A stretch of 64,000 nucleotides of DNA from an uncultured Actinomycetes bacterium. GTDB taxonomy: Bacteria; Actinomycetota; Acidimicrobiia; Acidimicrobiales; RAAP-2. Positions 62,782-64,000 of the stretch are shown piece after piece. The stretch is taken from contig CAITNF010000016.1 of assembly GCA_903893745.1 (NCBI GenBank), positions 49,503 through 113,502 of the forward strand, in the 5' to 3' direction. The translations under genes were made by a program, and so were the position numbers. The notes below the pieces were generated by a model. It was not told the origin of the DNA. It saw only the letters and a program-made list of their open reading frames with translations, and did not search any database. Position 1 is the stretch's first letter; every line of letters starts with the position of its first letter.

Positions 62782-63105
62782 GTGCAGCTAAGTCAAACAT
62801 TGCAGTCCAACCGAAACTGGCGCATGGCCGTGTGGGCGCTTCGAGCCGGTTGCATCGGTCTCATTATTGGGATTAGTGGTCTGCTGACGAACCGAGCTGG
62901 TGGGACGCCGTGGGTCTTGTTGGTAGGTGCAGTTATTTGGATCGTCTCGTCAGCGGTAACTTTGACAGGGGCAATCAGAGCGCGTAATCAAATCGGCTTG
63001 GTGCGCCCCTGGTTCTGGAAACTACGATTCTGGCTGATCAGCGATTCGTTACGCCGTAGAAACCGAGAGCCGCGAGACCTTGAGAGGTTGAACGCCAGCC
63101 GTTAA
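62782..63105 (+). CDS. Small membrane protein
   Basis: The 107-residue protein has two transmembrane helices (about 18-35 and 45-66) and a basic C-terminal tail with several Trp and Arg, placed in the cytoplasm by the positive-inside rule. I do not recognise a family. GTG 62782 is preferred over the adjacent TTG 62779 because the -10 box ends 6 nt before it. It may be the last gene of the repeat-peptide region. Confidence 0.65.
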   Translation: MQLSQTLQSNRNWRMAVWALRAGCIGLIIGISGLLTNRAGGTPWVLLVGAVIWIVSSAVTLTGAIRARNQIGLVRPWFWKLRFWLISDSLRRRNREPRDLERLNASR

Positions 63106-63117
63106 CTGGAGTTTCAG

Positions 63118-63151
63118 TGGTGCGCCGGGCGGGACTTGAACCGAGAACCTG
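63118..63151 (-). other. tRNA 3'-end-like fragment
   Basis: Read on the - strand, it gives a T-loop-like GGTTCAAGTCC, an acceptor-like CCGGCGC, a discriminator A and an encoded CCA. The matching 5' acceptor strand GCGCCGG is not found upstream on that strand. The T stem has mismatches and no D or anticodon arm fits. It is therefore a partial or decayed tRNA, of the kind left at integration sites. Confidence 0.5.
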
Positions 63152-63175
63152 TTGATGCAGCGTTTCGTACCATGT

Positions 63176-63194
63176 CCACCCCAGGTGGGTTTTT
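63176..63194 (+). terminator. Intrinsic terminator
   Basis: CCACC and GGTGG form a stem around a CCA loop, followed by GTTTTT. It would end transcripts from the small membrane protein gene, 70 nt upstream. Confidence 0.55.
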
Positions 63195-63463
63195 AGGTAC
63201 TACTCGCAATTTCCACCACCATCCACGGTTGTGCAAGGAAATGAATACTCCGTGAGTACTTGCTCGTGGCGAGGGTGAATTCGAGTAGCTGGAGTGGTCT
63301 GTTTGAAGGGAAACCCAGTAATTGACTGCTCGCGCGAACCGGACGTACGTCCAGCAAGGGTGCTGGCCCAACGGCAGTGGTAATTAAAAATCTTTTTCAG
63401 TTTGTATGTATAGTTTCATAATTGGAGAACCCACACGAGTTCACGCTCGCCTAGGAGATGATT

Positions 63464-64000
63464 ATGTCGACCGTACTAGCTCCCAATGCTTCAGTTGCTG
63501 CACGTCGAGTGAGACAGATAGTTACTCGTCGTAGTCCACTCCTCGTCCTCGTCCTCGCACTACTAAGTACTTCACTGAGTATGAGCGCCGCCACGGTATC
63601 GGGAGCCACTGCGGTTAAATCCCCAGCTTCACCATCGTCATCAAGTTCGCAGATGACCTTCGCGCAAGCCCCCACGTCACTCCAGGCGGCAATCAAACAG
63701 ACCCTCGGGTCGAGTCCTCAATTAGCCACCCCCCGAGTTGCGAGCTCTGCTCCCACGGGCATCACCGACCCGGTCGGTGTGAGTGGCGACGGCTTCGGGA
63801 TATCAGTCGCCATTTCGGGCACCAACGCGGTCATCGGGGCACCCGGAACGTCATCTAACGCCGGGGCCGCCTACTTCTACTCATTCAACGGAACTGCGTG
63901 GACTCAAGTAGGAAGCGCCATCACCGAGCCAGGCAGTGCGAGTAACGACAACTTCGGAAACTCAGTCGCCATCTCGGGCACCAACGCGGTCATCGGGGCA
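63464..64000 (+). CDS. FG-GAP repeat surface protein (partial, cut by window end)
   Basis: An open frame runs from ATG 63464 to the last base of the window (179 codons, no stop). The product has a long basic N-terminus with RRVRQIVTRRSPLLV, a hydrophobic signal segment (about 25-45) and a Ser/Ala/Pro-rich linker. FG-GAP-type repeats follow, with the sequence SVAISGTNAVIGAPG. Such proteins form beta-propellers outside the cell. AGGAG lies 6 nt before the ATG; ATG 63458 is in frame but overlaps the Shine-Dalgarno region. Confidence 0.8.
   Translation, partial: MSTVLAPNASVAARRVRQIVTRRSPLLVLVLALLSTSLSMSAATVSGATAVKSPASPSSSSSQMTFAQAPTSLQAAIKQTLGSSPQLATPRVASSAPTGITDPVGVSGDGFGISVAISGTNAVIGAPGTSSNAGAAYFYSFNGTAWTQVGSAITEPGSASNDNFGNSVAISGTNAVIGA
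63803..63841 (+). repeat. First copy of 39-bp direct repeat in the FG-GAP gene
   Basis: Encodes SVAISGTNAVIGA. It matches 63962-64000 with one mismatch in 39 bp (silent, ATT versus ATC). The offset is 159 bp, or 53 codons, so it marks one FG-GAP unit. Confidence 0.85.
63962..64000 (+). repeat. Second copy of 39-bp direct repeat in the FG-GAP gene
   Basis: Ends at the last base of the window. Near identity to the first copy implies recent duplication or gene conversion, and more copies may follow outside. Confidence 0.85.

Larger units (their letters stand above)
63106..63463. other. Intergenic region, 358 bp
   Basis: Separates the small membrane protein from the FG-GAP gene. It contains a tRNA 3'-end-like piece (63118-63151), a terminator (63176-63194) and about 250 bp in which I see no gene or RNA. 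Confidence 0.6.

Noticed and set aside
63118..63200. Complete tRNA gene at 63.1 kb
   Set aside because: No 5' acceptor, D arm or anticodon arm can be paired; only the 3' end is tRNA-like.

Overview
The window looks like a chromosomal segment of an actinomycete-type bacterium (Actinomycetota), most likely class Acidimicrobiia. The evidence is lineage-typical gene content: the plsX-acpP-rnc-mutM-smc-ftsY-ffh-rpsP-khpA-rimM-trmD-rplS-DUF2469 block, clpS next to DUF2017, PspA-HtpX-PspAB, F420-type flavin enzymes (PPOX and luciferase-like families), PimB- and MptB-type mannosyltransferases, an MpaB-type protein and a B12-dependent ribonucleotide reductase. The class assignment is inference from content; no marker such as 16S rRNA is present. 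Coding density is very high. I see no insertion sequence, integrase, CRISPR array or prophage.

Layout. 1-12 kb: lipid and ACP synthesis, RNA processing, chromosome segregation, signal-recognition particle, ribosome and tRNA modification, all on the + strand. 12-15 kb: endonuclease IV, fumarase and a pterin dehydratase. 15-19 kb (- strand): the PspA membrane-stress operon and purE/purK. 19-28 kb: a mosaic of short transcription units (luciferase-like oxidoreductase, DoxX, DsbA-like, RecB-like nuclease, transporters, TPR protein, tRNA-Gly, truncated haemoglobin, PH-domain protein). 28-31 kb: small Cys-motif proteins and a PimB-like operon. 31-39 kb: aminotransferase, glycerol kinase, and nrdJ with an operator-like promoter and long leader. 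39-46 kb: multi-pass lipid-linked-sugar transferases around mptB. 46-57 kb: desaturase, acyl-CoA ligase, YHS-tailed permease, thioesterase, ArfB, SurE, aldose epimerase, MpaB-type protein, clpS.

57-63 kb is the accessory region of most interest. Glycosyltransferases, an FkbM methyltransferase fused to a PqqD domain, and a separate PqqD-like protein surround a small Tat-signal protein. Its mature part is nine copies of the pentad P-N-Q-Y-x plus a tenth incomplete copy. This has the shape of a peptide-modification and export system that I do not recognise. At the right edge a degenerate 3' tRNA piece and a terminator precede an FG-GAP surface protein cut by the window end.

Two window-wide regularities matter. 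First, about 18 genes have a TAnnnT hexamer ending exactly 6 or 7 nt before the start codon, the pattern of leaderless transcripts; I used it to fix several starts. Second, 10 of 13 convergent gene pairs overlap at their 3' ends, two more are 0-4 nt apart and only one has a real gap.
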